Numbered from the stretch's first letter, positions 43,846 through 55,605 are shown. The stretch is 64,000 nt of DNA from Limnomonas spitsbergensis (GCA_037349105.1 JAYJMM010000087.1:496001-560000); one strand, 5' to 3'. Made by a program: numbers and translations. Notes: generated by a model from the sequence alone, not told the origin.

Positions 43846-43929
43846 TTGTGTTGTTACGCCCAACGCAGGCGTTGCTTCCGTATCTCGAGTGCAAGGCGGA
43901 TGGGCTGTTCAAGCTGCATGCCGGACGCG

Positions 43930-45554
43930 GTGTGCCGGACGGGCGGCATGCCTGAGGATCCGACCAGATCTCTGACCCCTAGGCATGTGTCTGTCAGCTG
44001 CGTTTCCTGAAGGTGGGCTGTGCCTTAATTTGCGTCATGTGGCTGCTCCTATTGAATTCTTGTATGGTCAGCTGGTGAAGCTGGGGGGTGCGCGTTCTTT
44101 ACTCGCCGGAAGCGTGGGGCACACATTGTATTATCTTGTCCGAAAGAAAGACAGAAACTGCCAGGGCAAGTCTTAAGGGTTGAGGAGCAGGACAATTGAA
44201 ATTCCGCACGTTTAATGCTTTTTACCTTTTGATTGAGCTCAGTGTGAGGCTGGATGCCCAGCCCTTGAAATCTTAAGGGAAATACTGGAAATGGTGGCCT
44301 CTGAGACAGGGTGTTTGAGCAGGGTGGAGGGTTGAGTCTAAAGCTTAACCTTAAGGCCTAGATCAACCCCAATCCCCAAAAACCCGAACGGCTGCCATCC
44401 TCGATCTTTCTGATCCGTTGACGACCAAAGCGAGCGTGGGGTAGGGCCGCGGGGGGAGGGGCCGATGATTATAACGAACTAAATAACTAACAGGATAGGA
44501 GGCGATGATTTTAACTTAACTACCTAAATTACTAACTAATTAACAGGGGAGGAGGTGATGATTATAACTAACTACCAGAGCAGCTATCGGAATGGCCTCA
44601 GCCGCTCCCATCCGCCGCGACAGCTCCGGCGCCACGGGCGGGCTGGCGGCACAAGTTCCTGCCGCTCTGCCCGTTGGTGCGGTTCGGCCGCCGGCAGGAT
44701 GGGGGCCCTGCGGGGCCTGCCTGTAGAAAACAAGCTGATGAGCCTCCTCCCCCTTGGATCTGTACGGTAGGCAAATCGAATCGGTTACGGCCATCATGTG
44801 CAATCCTGCTTGTAGGATGATGCGACGCCATGCATGGCCCATGCATAACTCACGCGACACCATGCATACCATGCACCCTGTGCATGATCTGTATGAGACA
44901 TCCCACACCTCTTATAGGCATGCTGGGACTCTGGAAAACATTTTCTTGGCGGCTCAGCCAGCCAGCAGCTCGAGCCGCTGCTACCTCCGCCAGAACTGTA
45001 TATTTTAGCGCCTCAACTCAATCAAGGTGTACTAGCTAAGCCTTGTCCTGCAAGCCCTTGTGCCTTGGCCATATTATTCATTACCAAATGGCCCAGGGGG
45101 GGCCGCCCGAAGGCTTCAAGAGGTGCTCTAACACGTGCTTCATCCAACATTTGCTGCCGCCAATTGCCTTCGCGGCAAGGCAATTTATTGTATAGCATTT
45201 GTTGTCTGGAACCACTGCAGCGACCTGCATTAAGACAATTGGCTGCAACCACTTGCCTTCGCTGGCAGACGGCAACCACTCCCTGGAGCGGCCTGGCCCT
45301 AATTGTTCTGCAACAGTTCCCCCCCGGCCATCGGCCGTGAGGTAGCTGAACTGTAGCTGAGACATCCTGGATGGAACAGTGGCAGCTGTCCCCTAAATGA
45401 CCGTGCAGGCAGATGGCTACCCCTCCCTGGAGCGGCTCGGTGCTGATGAGTTTGCAAAGGGTCCTAACAGCCATATGCCCTGATGTACCTGAACTGTAGC
45501 TAAAGTGTAGCTGAATCAAGCCTTGTAGTAGCTGTCACCAAATGCTCTTCGCAG
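43930..45554. other. Interval with possible unresolved exons and exon-edge copies
   Basis: I could not extend the PEX12-like model into this stretch. A frame at 43985-44176 (LYGQLVKLGGARSLLAGSVG) could be a later exon but has no clear match. Three related AT-rich units with GATGATTATAACTAACTA lie at 44455-44575. Copies of the 45555 exon edge lie at about 45265 and 45409. Confidence 0.35.
45265..45450 (+). repeat. Copies of the 5' edge of the 45555 exon
   Basis: Two segments beginning at 45265 and 45409 (ADGNHSLERPGP and ADGYPSLERLGADE) precede the true exon (ADGNPYLQRPGADR), with a spacing of 144-146 bp. The second keeps a CAG acceptor. Confidence 0.7.
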
Positions 45555-46312
45555 GCGGATGGGAATCCATACTTGCAGCGGCCCGGTGCTGATCGGGCGG
45601 TGGCAGAGGCGCTCACCTTTTTGCCCAAGCTGAAGGACTTTGACTGGCCGATCGAATTTGAGAGGAGGAACAAGGCCAGGGCGGTGAGAGGGCCAGGCGA
45701 GGGTTACGGGTTAAAGCTTTTTTTAGCGATACTACAAAACAGATATGCCGCTTTGAAAGTAAGATACGGGATATGTACCTCCCAAAATCCACGCAGCGTC
45801 AGCATTCTCTTTCAATATTTTTCTCAAAATGGTCACGCCGGCTCCCCACAGGTTACAGAATTATTTGCGGGACTCAGTGACCAGCGCGCACATCAAGTAG
45901 GACGGCGCGGCGGCGGCGGCGGCGGCGGCAGCGGCCGGGAGGCCTTCTTCCCTGTCAACCCTGATTGAACCGTCCGCGGGGCAACTGCGGGCGTCTTCCC
46001 CGTTGCAGCGGCTCCCCAGCGGGGCAGCGGCGCGGCGTCGCCGCACAAGCGCTCGTCCAGCCCAGCTGCTCAGTCGCGCGTTGGTATCGTCTGGCAGCGG
46101 CAGTAGGCAGCTAGAGGCGCCGCTTTTCCTGTCTCGGCGTACCGCGATTGCAAGCCCGCCGGGCTGCCAACGGGCGCGTCCTTCTCCTCGCGGCCGGCCT
46201 CCGCGGCGCTCTCGGCAATCGGCCGGCTCGAGGCGATGTTTGCGGATGAACTCAACATGCTGCAGGAAAAGCTGAACACAATGCTGAGGGCACAAAGGGC
46301 AGAGGCCGGGAG
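45555..46312 (+). CDS. Unidentified gene, candidate internal exons
   Basis: Exon 45555-45683 (acceptor CGCAG, donor GTGAGA) gives ADGNPYLQRPGADRAVAEAL and FLPKLKDFDWPIEFERRNKA. A second candidate begins at 45852 after CCCCACAG (VTELFAGLSDQRAHQ). A third, ending at 46312 before GTGGGT, gives a coiled-coil-like LEAMFADELNMLQEKLNTML. I do not recognise the family. The charged C-terminal helix suggests a structural or scaffold protein, but that is a guess. A GGC run (about 45903-45930) and GC-rich sequence lie between. The start, end and joining of these exons are not established. It could belong to the same transcript as the PEX12-like exons, but nothing shows this. Confidence 0.35.
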
Positions 46313-46364
46313 GTGGGTTGCTATCGTGACGCTGGGTCGGAGGGGACTGAAAGAATGCCTTTGA

Positions 46365-46530
46365 GGGGTCTGGTCACAGGGGGAAGGAGCTAAGAGTTAG
46401 GTCCTTCTGGCAGGGGTTTGGGCACAGAGGGGAAGGAGCTAAGCGTTATGTCCTTCTGGCAGGGGTTTGGGCACAGGGGGGAAGGAGCTAAGAGTTATGT
46501 CCTTCTGGCAGGGGTCTGGGCAACAGGACG
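46365..46530. repeat. 49-bp tandem repeat
   Basis: Three to four units contain GGAAGGAGCTAAG and TCCTTCTGGCAGGGGT (markers at 46382, 46431 and 46480). It directly follows the donor at 46313, so it may be another intronic array. Confidence 0.75.
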
Positions 46531-46612
46531 AGGTGGGTATTTTTAGAGCATGGAAGGTATTTGGCACAGGGGGGCAGAGGCTACGAGGTGGGGCCTCTGG
46601 CAGGGATATGGG

Positions 46613-46830
46613 TAGGGATCGGCGACCTTATTTAAGTCTGGCGTTTTAGCTTATATAAGGCTTGTATAACTTCAATCGTAATTTCCTGTTTCATTATATA
46701 AGCTTGCGTAATGTACTGTACTGCACAGACACATAGCTTATTATGCGCGGACAATTTGCTAAAATATTCAAATCCGGGGTGCACAAACCCAATCCGGTTC
46801 TACGGTATAAGCTTATATGGCCGATCCCTA
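46613..46830. mobile_element. hAT-like MITE, 218 bp, with 8-bp target duplication
   Basis: Perfect 11-bp inverted ends TAGGGATCGGC/GCCGATCCCTA with further partial pairing inside (TTATATAAG-like). It is flanked by GATATGGG on the left and GATGTGGG on the right, a 7-of-8 match as expected for an 8-bp target site duplication. The TAGGG start fits the YARNG ends of the hAT superfamily. It has no coding capacity. Confidence 0.65.
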
Positions 46831-48560
46831 GATGTGGGCGAAGGGGGACTGAGGCCGCGAGGTGGATCGCTATCGTGAAGCTGGGTCAATCTCGGAAGGG
46901 ATGGAGATCAGTGCCTTTTGATGACCATTTCCCCTCGGCTGCCGGGTCCATGTAGACCTTGGGAGGGCGGCTGTCCTATCACATCTGGAGTCGAGGTGTG
47001 TTTGCTCTTCCATTCATTTATCATCAAGGTATAGCTCAATCTGTGGGTGGGAGGGTCCTTGTGGAAGGGATTTGAGTGCCGGGGGGAAGAGGTCCCGAGG
47101 CGGATTCTTATGGGTCGACTGTTAGGTTCTCCGGAGTCCGACTACAGCTTTCTCTGAAGAGCTTTCTCTCTCTCTTTAATTGCGTTGTCGCTCTCTTTTA
47201 CTAGGACATGTTGATCAACCTGTGTGTTCCCCTTGTTGCTGTTTTCGGCAGTGTGACCACCACGCAAAGCGTCAAGCCGATCTCCGCTGACGGCTGCCCG
47301 CGGTCGGCGGTGAGCAGCAGAGGCGGAGTTCGAGTCATAGGCGGCAGCGAGGCGCCGGTCCTGGGGCGAATGATGGCTGACGCGGAATGTTGCGGGCCAG
47401 CTCGGAGCGGCGGCATGTAACAGCGCGCCCGCTGAGGGCCCGCTGGACTCGCAGAAAGCGATGACATCTCACATCGAGGGATTGGGCAGGGGGCTCATGG
47501 ACCTGGCGGAGGGCGGGCGACCCAGGTCAGCCCGGTCGAGAGCAACTACGTCCTCCTCGGTCGGAGCTCCGCTCGAAGACGTGGTTGGGGAGGGCAGAGA
47601 TTGAGAGAGGACTATCAAGTTCCGTGGCGGAGGCTGAGGCGGCGATCCTGTTGTTGCTAGATCCAATAAGCTCCTTGTATCTGGGGAGTGACGGTGACGA
47701 TGTGGCGTCGTCGAGCGCTCTGCTCATGGGGTTTCAGAGCTCACTGCCGCCGAATCCGTTTGGCCCTTGAGGGCGCGCTTGAGGACGTGAACTGGTTTGG
47801 TGCTCGAGCCCGGCCCCGGGCAACCTGTTCGGCGCTTGACCCTTGCCCCTGGCAACTTTTTTGTCGCTCGAGCCCGGCCACGGGCATCCTGTACATCACT
47901 AAACCCCTTGCCCCTGGCAGCCTGTTTGGCGCGCGCGTAGGGCATTGTTTTTTCGGCGTGCACACCCGCTTTGTTGTAAAGCCTCTCTTCCTGTTGGGGT
48001 GGATGCTGCAAGATTGACACTACCATTACGTAACAAGTAACTCGCTAATTTAATCGTTGGAATGACATCGACTCATATGGGCCCCCATCCATGTGGGTTC
48101 CCCATGCGCGTCAAGTCACATAGGCCTCCGACCACATGGGCTTCCAATCACTCATGCAGCATTATGGACTCTCATATACCTCGCCAACGAGGTCCTTGAG
48201 CATGGCGCCAGCTGGGACGTGTCTGCGCCTGAAGCTTGCCATTTCTGGGTCTTGGTTGTAGGGCCCTTCCTTTCAGAATCCATATTATTTTATTGGCCCT
48301 GACTAGATCATGTTCTGGATTACAACTCTTGCGCAGAGGCAGGGTTCTGGTAAACATCACTTGGATAGATGCCTTAAGCCATAGGTTTTGATTTCCTACT
48401 CTGATTGTCGCACCATAAAGCAGTAAACGCGCCAATATGGTAAACTCCATAATCTCCGGTAAAGGCGCCTTAGAGAGGTGTCCTTCTACTCACAAACAGG
48501 CTCCTTGTACTTCAGACAAGAGCTGTTAACTGGCTACTGTAAGGTTCAGCCCTAGCGGGA
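46831..48560. other. Interval without a confident gene
   Basis: A possible exon starts at 47206 after TTTTACTAG (DMLINLCVPLVAVFGSV), and a frame near 47463-47525 reads HIEGLGRGLMDLAEG; neither is recognised. A tandem repeat of about 57 bp (GCTCGAGCCCGGCC and CTTGCCCCTGGCA words) lies at 47800-47935. A CATGGGC/CATGTGG-rich stretch lies at 48070-48170. Confidence 0.35.
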
Positions 48561-50849
48561 ACTTCGTCCCTTTCAAAAGGACACGAGATGTGCGCTTCAG
48601 GTCCGCGGCGGACTTCTCCCTCACGACAGTGATGGGCGCCTACGGGCAGACTTCGTGACTACTCACTGGCTGCGGGTGCTCAACGAGTTAAGCTTCTAAA
48701 CTTGTATTTGAATGTCAGGCAATATCTTTCGGAGGCACCGGCTTTCTGGCTGTATGGTCGCGATCCAGCTAGGCAATATCAGGTGCACTTACCGCGTCAC
48801 ACGCGGTGAGGGGTACGGGATCGTAGTCTGCGAACTACTGTTCTGCAGGGATCTCGTTCCTCAACTGAGGTCTTGTTCTGCTGCTGTCTCAGCGGAGGTT
48901 GAGCTTGTCTTGACTTGATATAGGTACTGACGTTATGAACACCTCAGGCCTCATGCATTGGATGCCGGCCGGATCTTGTTACATAAGAGGTCTGCCCTTT
49001 TGAAAGGGACGAAGTAACTAGTTTAGGCAATTGCCGGGATACAGGGACCCAGCAGGCCCAATTCAAAGTACGGGACAGCTAAACCCCTGGCGTAAGCGGG
49101 TTTCTAGGTTCCTATTCAAATAAGGAGGATCCGCAGGGAAGCTGCGAAGCCTCCGAGGTCGCAAACTGCGGCCTAAACGGTTTTGGCATGTATACCGTAA
49201 TATACCGTGACATGATGTTTAAGTAGCATTGCCTCTTTTTTAGGGATCTCCTTCATGGGAGACTGTAAAAAAAATATGCCTAGAAAAAAAAGTGACTAAA
49301 AAAAAAAAAAAAAAACGGTGGGATCTTTGCCACCTTTCCCGGGTTTCTTTTGGTGTCTTTACTCTTCTTGAACCCTTCGCTCTTTTTCAGGGTTGTTTTC
49401 TTTCGGGTGCGAACAACCATCGGCTGACACCAGCAGGTATCGAACTCGCGACCTCCGCTTGATCAGCATTGTCGGTGCTAGGCTGTAAGCGACTGACACC
49501 AGTACGGCATTAGTCACGGTCGATTGGGTGGGTGGCGGGCGAGAGGTGTCATCGCCGCGCGGCCAAAAAGCTTCACGAATACACATCGCCTACACCCGAC
49601 GTTGAGTAAAATATAACCACATTGCTAATGCGCTGCTTTCAATCGAGGCCGCACTTGCGGCATAACAGTGCGTTGCCACCCAGGCCGTGCATGCCGAGCG
49701 TCGCCACTCGTTTCGGTATGTAGCATGGGTAGTTGGCCGGCGAGAGATGTCATCGGCCCCCAATTCGCAGCGACTGCAATAACTTTTCGAATATATATCG
49801 CCTACACTCGACGTTGAGTGCATTAGAATCACAATGTCAATGCGCATCTTTTGATCGCCTGCCCGGTGCCTGCTGAGCGTCGTGAGCTGTCCAGGCCGGC
49901 ATAGTAGGTTCTACTGCGCGTTTTTTTTTTTTTTTTTTAGTCACTTTTTTTTTCTAGGCACACTTTTTTTACAGTCTCCCATGAAGGAGATCCCTAAAAA
50001 AAAACGCGCAGCAGAACCTACTATGCCGGCCTGGACGGCTCACGACGCTCAGCAGGCACCGGGCAGGCGATCAAAAGATGCGCATTGACATTGTGATTCT
50101 AATGCACTCAACGTCGAGTGTAGGGGATATGTATTCGAAAAGTTATTGCAGTCGCTGCGAATTGGGGGCCGATGACATCTCTCGCCGGCCAACTACCCAT
50201 GCTACATACCGAAACGAGTGGCGACGCTCGGCATGCACGGCCTGGGTGGCAACGCACTGTTATGCCGCAAGTGCGGCCTCGATTGAAAGCAGCGCATTAG
50301 CAATGTGGTTATATTTTACTCAACGTCGGGTGTAGGCGATGTGTATTCGTGAAGCTTTTTGGCCGCGCAGCGATGACACCTGTCGCCCGCCACCCACCCA
50401 ATCGACCGTGACTAATGCCGTACTGGTGTCAGTCGCTTACAGCCTAGCACCGACGATGCTGATCAAGCGGAGGTCGCGAGTTCGATACCTGCTGGTGTTA
50501 GCCGATGGTTGTTCGCACCCGAAAGAAAACAACCCTGAAGAAGAGCGAAGGGTTCAAGAAAAGTGAAGACACCAAAAGAAACCCGGGAAAGGTGGCACAG
50601 ATCCCCACGATTTTTTCAGCTTTCAGAAAGCATGAGGTCAATATGTGTAATTTGTCCAGTTTCCACCCCCCCGCTTAAAAGCCCTGAAATTTAACATCTT
50701 AGTTACCGGTAATACCGTAGCTTCACCCAGAGTGTCACTGAAAATATTCATTTGGGATAGCCCCCCACAATAGTAGCACCATTAGTGCCTGTACCGGTTT
50801 ACGGGCACAAGTCCCATGCATCAAATGTGATGCCCCGTTGGACTGTAAA
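48561..50849 (-). repeat. Repeat family R copy B, split by a 1.55-kb insertion
   Basis: Left part 48561-49222 matches 8515-9182. The family resumes at about 50783 and ends at 50849 (TTGGACTGTAAA). Between them lies a palindromic insertion. The candidate target duplication GTAGCA occurs at 49223-49228 and 50773-50778. The inverted ends of the first 455 bp (48561-48582 and 48994-49015) match those of copy A with a paired change. With no gag ORF nearby, this would be a solo LTR if the family is an LTR. Confidence 0.6.
49236..50610. mobile_element. Palindromic insertion with two near-identical 605-bp arms
   Basis: The order is S' (49236-49315), arm L (49316-49920), S (49921-50004), arm R (50005-50610). 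R is the reverse complement of L with few differences, and S is the reverse complement of S' (TAGGGATCTCCTTCATGGG plus poly-A/T). Each arm contains an internal imperfect duplication (CACTCAACGTCGAGTGTAGG and TACTCAACGTCGGGTGTAGG). A tRNA-like stretch with a B-box-like GAGTTCGATACC lies near 50480 (plus) and 49440 (minus). The arms encode identical-looking short ORFs (85 and 75 codons) with no domain, which I read as by-products. It may be two SINE-like units joined head to head, or a fold-back element. Confidence 0.65.
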
Positions 50850-51057
50850 TTTTTGCAGTGACATACCGCAGATACTCTCCCGCCATGCCTAAAACCCCGG
50901 CATGTTGTGCTCTCATGCACCGCCACTAAATGCCAGGTAGCATGATGCGGTACGGGGCAGGGACCAAGGGGGGGGGAAATTCCCCCCAACCGTACACGGC
51001 CTAGTCCACAACGCCCAAGTGAATTAGACACAACAATCTAGCACATTCGAATATTAA

Positions 51058-51480
51058 ACATGTTTTATTCATGACGACGCTGCAATACCCCTAGTCGGCA
51101 ATGACCCGAGGATTCGATTCACAGTCAAAGGCCAAACATTGTCCGACCTGCGTCTAAAAGGCGGTAGTAATAAAAGCTATGGTGCAAAGGGTGGAGAAGG
51201 GATCAAACTGGACAGCGCGTCGGCCTGGAGCAACCTGCTCGGCCTTGTGGACAACGCGATTGGCGCTTCGATTTGTCCACCTAACGGTAAGGCGCCGAGC
51301 CTGAAGGCCCTAGACGTCACGTATTCGTGGATCCCTGCCATGATGATCAAGGATAGGGCCGTGACTCAGCTCGACTGCGACCTTGAGGGGAGGCAGCTGG
51401 TCGTCATGAACGCGAGCATGTGGGTGAAGGACGAGGCTTTGAAGTGCCCTCAGCTGCCTGCGGACAATATAGCAACGGAA
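51058..51480 (+). CDS. Unidentified exon with donor at 51481
   Basis: The frame is open from 51058 (preceded by a stop) to a GTACGT donor at 51481. It contains DPRIRFTVKGQTLSDLRLKG, SASAWSNLLGLVDNAIGASI, LDVTYSWIPAMMIKDRAVTQ and LVVMNASMWVKDEALKCP. There is no in-frame ATG before the TTG at 51139, so an upstream exon is expected. The composition is that of a folded soluble protein, but I do not recognise the family. The exon end plus donor is repeated once 125 bp downstream (51567-51610), and the adjacent intron has become a satellite. Downstream exons were not identified. Short candidates near 57927-57976 (LREDGTLCGGDLMQ) would require an intron of more than 6 kb. Confidence 0.45.
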
Positions 51481-51566
51481 GTACGTATATTCGGGTGATT
51501 CTGTTGTATCAAGTTTAAGTTAGGCCCTTGATGACTGATTCTGCTGTTCTGATCATTCTGGACATG

Positions 51567-51690
51567 AAGTGCCCTCAGCTGCGGACAATATAGCAACGGA
51601 AGTACGTATATTCGGGTGATTCTGTTGTATCAAGTTTAAGTTAGGCCCTTGATGACTGATTCTGCTGTTCTGATCATTCTGCTCTTCTGA
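51567..51690 (+). repeat. Copy of the exon edge and first intron bases after 51480
   Basis: AAGTGCCCTCAGCTG through GCAACGGAAGTACGTATATT and the following 60 bases repeat 51440-51540 almost exactly, with a 4-bp deletion (CCTG). Both copies keep the GTACGT donor. Confidence 0.85.
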
Positions 51691-54540
51691 TTGACTGAGT
51701 CTGCCTTAGGGCTGATTCTGCTGTTCTGATCATTCTGCTCTTCTGATTGACTGAGACTGCCTTAGGGCCGATTCTGCTGTTCTGATCATTCTGCTCTTCT
51801 GATTGACTGAGTCTGCCTTAGGGCTGATTCTGCTGTTCTGATCATTCTGCTCTTCTGATTGACTGAGACTGCCTTAGGGCTGCCTGATTCTGCTGTTCTG
51901 ATCATTCTGCTCTTCTGATTGACTGAGTCTGCCTTAGGGCTGATTCTGCTGTTCTGATCATTCTGCTCTTCTGATTGACTGAGACTGCCTTAGGGCTGAT
52001 TCTGCTGTTCTGATCATTCTGCTCTTCTGATTGACTGAGTCTGCCTAAGGGCTGATTCTGCTGTTCTGATCATTCTGCTCTTCTGATTGACTGAGACTGC
52101 CTTAGGGCTGATTCTGCTGTTCTGGTCACTCTGCTCTTCTGATTGACTGAGGCTGCCTTATGGCTGATTCTGCTGTTCTGATCATTCTGCTCTTCTGATT
52201 GACTGAGACTGCCTTAGGGCTGATTCTGCTGTTCTGATCATTCTGCTCTTCTGATTGACTGAGACTGCCTTAGGGCTGATTCTGCTGTTCTGATCATTCT
52301 GCTCTTCTGATTGACTGAGACTGCCTTAGGGCCGATTCAGCTGTTCTGATCATTCTGCTCTTCTGATTGACTGAGTCTGCCTTAGGGCTGATTCTGCTGT
52401 TCTGATCATTCTGCTCTTCTGATTGACTGAGTCTGCCTTAGGGCTGATTCTGCTGTTCTGATCATTCTGCTCTTCTGATTGACTGAGACTGCCTTAGGGC
52501 CGATTCTGCTGTTCTGATCATTCTGCTCTTCTGATTGACTGAGACTGCCTTAGGGCTGCCTGATTCTGCTGTTCTGATCATTCTGCTCTTCTGATTGACT
52601 GAGACTGCCTTAGGGCTGCCTGATTCTGCTGTTCTGATCATTCTGCTCTTCTGATTGACTGAGTCTGCCTTAGGGCTGATTCTGCTGTTCTGATCATTCT
52701 GCTCTTCTGATTGACTGAGACTGCCTTAGGGCTGATTCTGCTGTTCTGATCATTCTGCTCTTCTGATTGACTGAGTCTGCCTAAGGGCTGATTCTGCTGT
52801 TCTGATCATTCTGCTCTTCTGATTGACTGAGACTGCCTTAGGGCTGATTCTGCTGTTCTGGTCACTCTGCTCTTCTGATTGACTGAGGCTGCCTTAGGGC
52901 TGATTCTGCTGTTCTGATCATTCTGCTCTTCTGATTGACTGAGACTGCCTTAGGGCTGATTCTGCTGTTCTGATCATTCTGCTCTTCTGATTGACTGAGA
53001 CTGCCTTAGGGCTGATTCTGCTGTTCTGATCATTCTGCTCTTCTGATTGACTGAGACTGCCTTAGGGCCGATTCAGCTGTTCTGATCATTCTGCTCTTCT
53101 GATTGACTGAGTCTGCCTTAGGGCTGATTCTGCTGTTCTGATCATTCTGCTCTTCTGATTGACTGAGTCTGCCTTAGGGCTGATTCTGCTGTTCTGATCA
53201 TTCTGCTCTTCTGATTGACTGAGACTGCCTTAGGGCTGATTCTGCTGTTCTGATCATTCTGCTCTTCTGATTGACTGAGACTGCCTTAGGGCCGATTCTG
53301 CTGTTCTGATCATTCTGCTCTTCTGATTGACTGAGACTGCCTTAGGGCCGATTCTGCTGTTCTGATCATTCTGCTCTTCTGATTGACTGAGTCGGCCTTA
53401 GGGCTGATTCTGCCATTCTGATCATTCTGCTCTTCTGATTGACTGAGTCTGCCTTATGGCTGATTCTGCTGTTCTGATCGTTCTGCTCTTCTGATTGACT
53501 GAGTCTGCCTTAGGGCTGATTCTGCTGTTCTGATCATTCTGCTCTTCTGATTGACTGAGACTGCCTTAGGGCCGATTCTGCTGTTCTGATCATTCTGCTC
53601 TTCTGATTGACTGAGTCTGCCTTAGGGCTGATTCTGCTGTTCTGATCATTCTGCTCTCCTGATTGACTGAGACTGCCTTAGGGCCGATTCTGCTGTTCTG
53701 ATCATTCTGCTCTTCTGATTGACTGAGTCTGCCTTAGGGCTGATTCTGCTGTTCTGATCATTCTGCTCTTCTGATTGACTGAGTCTGCCTTAGGGCTGAT
53801 TCTGCTGTTCTGATCATTCTGCTCTTCTGATTGACTGAGACTGCCTTAGGGCTGATTCTGCTGTTCTGGTCACTTTGCTCTTCTGATTGACTGAGGCTGC
53901 CTTAGGGCTGATTCTGCTGTTCTGATCATTCTGCTCTTCTGATTGACTGAGACTGCCTTAGGGCCGATTCTGCTGTTCTGATCATTCTGCTCTTCTGATT
54001 GACTGAGTCTGCCTTAGGGCTGATTCTGCTGTTCTGATCATTCTGCCCTTCTGATTGACTGAGGCTGCCTTAGGGCTGATTCTGCTGTTCTGGTCATTCT
54101 GCTCTTCTGATTGACTGAGTCTGCCTTAGGGCTGCTTCTGCCATTCTGATCATTCTTCTCTTCTGATTGACTGAGGCAGCCTTAGGGCTGATTCTGCCGT
54201 TCTGATCATTCTGCTCTTCTGATTGACTGAGTCTGCCTTAGGGCTGATTCTGCTGTTCTGATAATTCTGCTCTTCTGATTGACTGAGTCTGCCTTAGGGC
54301 TGATTCTGCCATTCTGATCATTCTGCCCTTCTGATTGACTGAGTCTGCCTTAGGGCTGATTCTGCTGTTCTGGTCATTCTGCTCTTCTGATGGACTGAAG
54401 CTGCGTTAGGGCTGATTCTGCCATTCTGATCATTCTGCCCTTCTGATTTACGGAGGCTGCCTTAGGGCTGATTCTGCTGTTCTGGTTATTCTGCTCTTCT
54501 GATTGACTGATGCTGCCTTAGGACTGATTCTGCCGTTCCG
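51665..54540. repeat. 56-bp satellite block 1
   Basis: About 51 units of 56 bp containing TTCTGATTGACTGAG and GCCTTAGGGCTGATTCTGCT. The first unit grows out of the intron sequence just after the repeated donor (GACTGATTCTGCTGTTCTGA), so it appears seeded from that intron. Larger blocks of several units recur (for example 51895-52350 resembles 52620-53070), which shows higher-order duplication. Units near the right end are more diverged. Confidence 0.9.
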
Positions 54541-54559
54541 AGCCCTATTCGGGGGCCGT

Positions 54560-55605
54560 ATTCTAGTAAACAGGGTACTCGCACCTAAACAGGGTACTCG
54601 CACCTAAACAGGGTACTCACACCTAAACAGGGTACTCGCACCTAAACAGGGTAATCGCACCTAAACAGGGTACTCGCACCTAAACAGGGTACTCGCACTT
54701 AAACAGGGTACTCGCACCTAAACAGGGTACGCGCACCTAAACAGGGTACTCGCACCTAAACAGGGTACTCGCACCTAAACAGGGTACGCGCACCTAAACA
54801 GGGTACTCGCACCTAAACAGGGTACTCGCACCTAAACAGGGTACTCGCACCTAAACAGGGTACTCGCACCTAAACAGGGTACTCGCACCTAAACAGGGTA
54901 CTCGCACCTTAACAGGGTACTCGCACCTTAACAGGGTACTCGCACATAAACAGGGTACTCGCACCTAAAAAGGGTACTCGCACCTAAACAGGGTACTCGC
55001 ACATAAACAGGGTACTCGCACCTAAACAGGGTACTTGCACCTAAACAGGGTACTCGCACCTAAACAGGGTACTCGCACCTAAACAGGGTACTCGCACCTA
55101 AACAGGGTACTCGCACCTAAACAGGGTACTCGCACCTAAACAGGGTACTCGCACCTAAACAGGGTACTCGCACCTAAACAGGGTACTCGCACCTAAACAG
55201 GGTACTCGCACCTAAACAGGATACTCGCACATCAACAGGGTACTCGCACCTAAACAGGGTACTCGCACCTAAACAGGGTACGCGCACCTAAACAGGGTAC
55301 TCGCACCTAAACAGGGTACGCGCACCTAAACAGGGTACTCGCACCTAAACAGGGTACTCTCACCTAAACAGGGTACGCGTACCTAAACAGGGTACTCGCA
55401 CCTAAACAGGGTACTCGCACCTAAACAGGGTACTCGCACCTAAACCGGGTGCTCGCATCTAAACCGGGTGCTCGCACCTAAATAGGGTGCTCGCACCTAA
55501 ATAGGGTGCTCGCACCTAAACAGGGTACGCGTACCTAAACAGGGTACTCGCACCTAAACAGGGTACTCGCACCTAAACAGGGTACTCGCACCTAAACAGG
55601 GTCGT
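54560..55605. repeat. 19-bp satellite block 2
   Basis: About 54 units of GGGTACTCGCACCTAAACA with few variants. AACAGGGT at the unit boundary resembles the neighbouring AAACCCT tracts. Confidence 0.9.

Larger units (their letters stand above)
42360..43929 (+). pseudogene. PEX12: PEX12-like peroxin gene, coding exon disrupted
   Basis: Reading across breaks, exon 1 (42360-42759) gives MYFLKGGGDDSTKPTYFEIV, then SAVVYTLSVLSQRYARLHRV, LLLLVDWHSL, AEGLYGLRRKPT and RRLGLLLQ. A GT donor follows, and exon 2 (from 43869) continues in phase with ALLPYLECKADGLFKLHAG. This matches the N-terminal half of peroxin-12 (RPTxFE, YEDE, LYGL, LPYLKxKL), a RING-type membrane ubiquitin ligase subunit that recycles the PEX5 receptor. 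The frame is broken three times: an 8-bp tandem duplication at 42424-42439, an in-frame TGA at 42545-42547, and a second 8-bp near-duplication at 42598-42613. I did not find the C-terminal RING. It may be a pseudogene, or a functional gene with sequence errors or alternative splicing. Confidence 0.68.

Noticed and set aside
49590..50566. Paired identical short ORFs (85 and 75 codons) in the palindrome arms
   Set aside because: Their identity is explained by the inverted repeat, and no domain or codon pattern suggests a protein.
54560..55605. CRISPR-like regular direct repeats
   Set aside because: The 19-bp units abut with no unique spacers, and the setting is a eukaryotic intron/satellite.
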